A DNA stretch of 57,467 bases, from the NCBI GenBank assembly GCA_902572605.1, contig CACGGD010000005.1, positions 1-57,467 on the forward strand, written 5' to 3'. Below, piece after piece: positions 56,753 through 57,467 of the stretch; the stretch's first letter is position 1; each line of letters begins with the position of its first letter. The notes beneath the pieces were generated by a model. The model had not been told where the DNA came from, did not search any database, and worked only from the letters and a program-made list of their open reading frames with translations. The translations under genes and the position numbers were made by a program. Source of the stretch: an uncultured Pelagibacteraceae bacterium. GTDB taxonomy: Bacteria > Pseudomonadota > Alphaproteobacteria > Pelagibacterales > Pelagibacteraceae.

Positions 56753-57467
56753 TCAACTACTAAGATTTTTCAATAAATCCAGTAACTTTTTGAAATCATT
56801 AGGTAAATCAGACTCAAAATTAACCCATTTATTTTTTGATGGATGAACAAAACCCAAACTTTTTGCATGAAGTGCTTGACCATTAAGAATGGAGAGTTGT
56901 TTAAGAAAATCCTCATTTATTTTTTTAAATTTTATATTCTTTTTTCCATATTGATTGTCACCTAATAAGGATGAACCTTTATATTTCATATGTACTCTTA
57001 TCTGGTGTGTTCTTCCAGTTTGTAATTCACATTCAATTAAACTAATTTTTGGAATATTCTTTACATTAAACACTTTGATTGTTTGATAATTTGTTATTGC
57101 TTTCTTTCCGTTAAAATCACTCACCATCATTAGTTGTCTATTTTTTTTATTCCTAGAAATTAATGTCTCTATACGACCTTTTAGTGGTCTTACAACTCCC
57201 CAAACTAGACACAAATATTTTCTTGAAATAGAATGTTCGCTAAATTGTTTTCCTAGTTTTGAGTGAGCCAAATTATTTTTTGCGACAACTAATAAACCAC
57301 TAGTTTCTTTATCTATTCTATGAACTATTCCAGGTCTTAATTCTCCGTTAATATTAGATAAGTTATTTTTAAATTTATGTACTAATGCATTTGCCAAAGT
57401 ATTTTCATAATTGCCCGCTCCAGGATGCACAACCATTCCTTTTGGCTTATTTATAATTAGGATATCT
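56753..57467 (-). CDS. rluD: RluD-family pseudouridine synthase (truncated by window end)
   Basis: The frame stays open to the window edge. Before the ATG at 57436 it reads DILIINKPKG, the usual strand before VVHPGAGN, so the true start and any S4 domain lie outside. Visible parts are GIVHRIDKETSGLLVVAK with the catalytic aspartate, SRKYLCLVWG and LIECELQTGRTHQIRVHM. It modifies uridines of 23S rRNA helix 69 (or a close relative such as RluC). The C-terminus is present. Confidence 0.9.
   Translation of the reverse strand, partial: DILIINKPKGMVVHPGAGNYENTLANALVHKFKNNLSNINGELRPGIVHRIDKETSGLLVVAKNNLAHSKLGKQFSEHSISRKYLCLVWGVVRPLKGRIETLISRNKKNRQLMMVSDFNGKKAITNYQTIKVFNVKNIPKISLIECELQTGRTHQIRVHMKYKGSSLLGDNQYGKKNIKFKKINEDFLKQLSILNGQALHAKSLGFVHPSKNKWVNFESDLPNDFKKLLDLLKNLSS

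Overview
The window looks like a chromosome segment of a SAR11-clade alphaproteobacterium ('Candidatus Pelagibacter'-like). This rests on strong AT richness, Lys/Asn/Ile-rich proteins, very short or overlapping gene spacers, alphaproteobacterial markers (TrcR/DUF1013, tolQRAB-pal-cpoB-tilS-ftsH-folP-glmM order, three-gene transhydrogenase) and a 5S rRNA gene standing apart from 16S/23S beside a large sugar-gene island. From memory, the last layout matches the SAR11 hypervariable region 2. No species-level claim is made.

Region A (1-27502, + strand) is a surface-glycan island. It opens with the end of an ABC exporter, a CDP-alcohol phosphotransferase, a MarR-type EPS regulator and an unrecognised 502-aa protein. 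A nonulosonic acid block follows (3983-17437): LegB, ATP-grasp, SDR, LegI, LegG, amidotransferase with HisH- and HisF-like partners, PtmE-, PtmF-, LegF- and PtmA-like enzymes, a putative glycosyltransferase and LegC. Together they predict a CMP-legionaminic-type sugar carrying an acetamidino group. Then come a HisC-like aminotransferase, a radical SAM / SDR / radical SAM trio, a second orphan transferase, FkbM methyltransferase, PhyH oxygenase, CDP-glucose enzymes RfbG and RfbF, a reductase and a GT2 transferase. Two 17-bp palindromes of identical form (TGTTCA-N5-TGAACA) sit at the MarR gene promoter and inside the promoter spacer of the radical SAM operon, so the regulator probably controls both.

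Region B (27518-31879, + strand) is the island border and core genes: tRNA-Val, 5S rRNA, rpmJ, pntAA-pntAB-pntB, a short transaldolase and a gamma-glutamylcyclotransferase-like protein.

Region C (31891-32507) is a tiny tRNA-fMet-associated insertion remnant. A 54-bp exact copy of the tRNA 3' part lies 538 bp from the intact gene; between them are a small lipoprotein gene and two 21-bp paired repeats.

Region D (32513-40000, - strand) holds cspA, rpsU (apparently with an ATT start), trcR, rpmE, an inositol-phosphatase family gene, efp, thiE, class I fba, pgk and tkt. Region E (40062-55828, + strand) holds zapA and its coiled-coil neighbour, a folate cyclo-ligase, a YmdB-type phosphoesterase, yebC, a phage-like RuvC resolvase, the Tol-Pal envelope system, tilS, ftsH, folP, glmM, thiD and purA. 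Region F (55825 to the end, - strand) holds rpoH and a right-truncated rluD.
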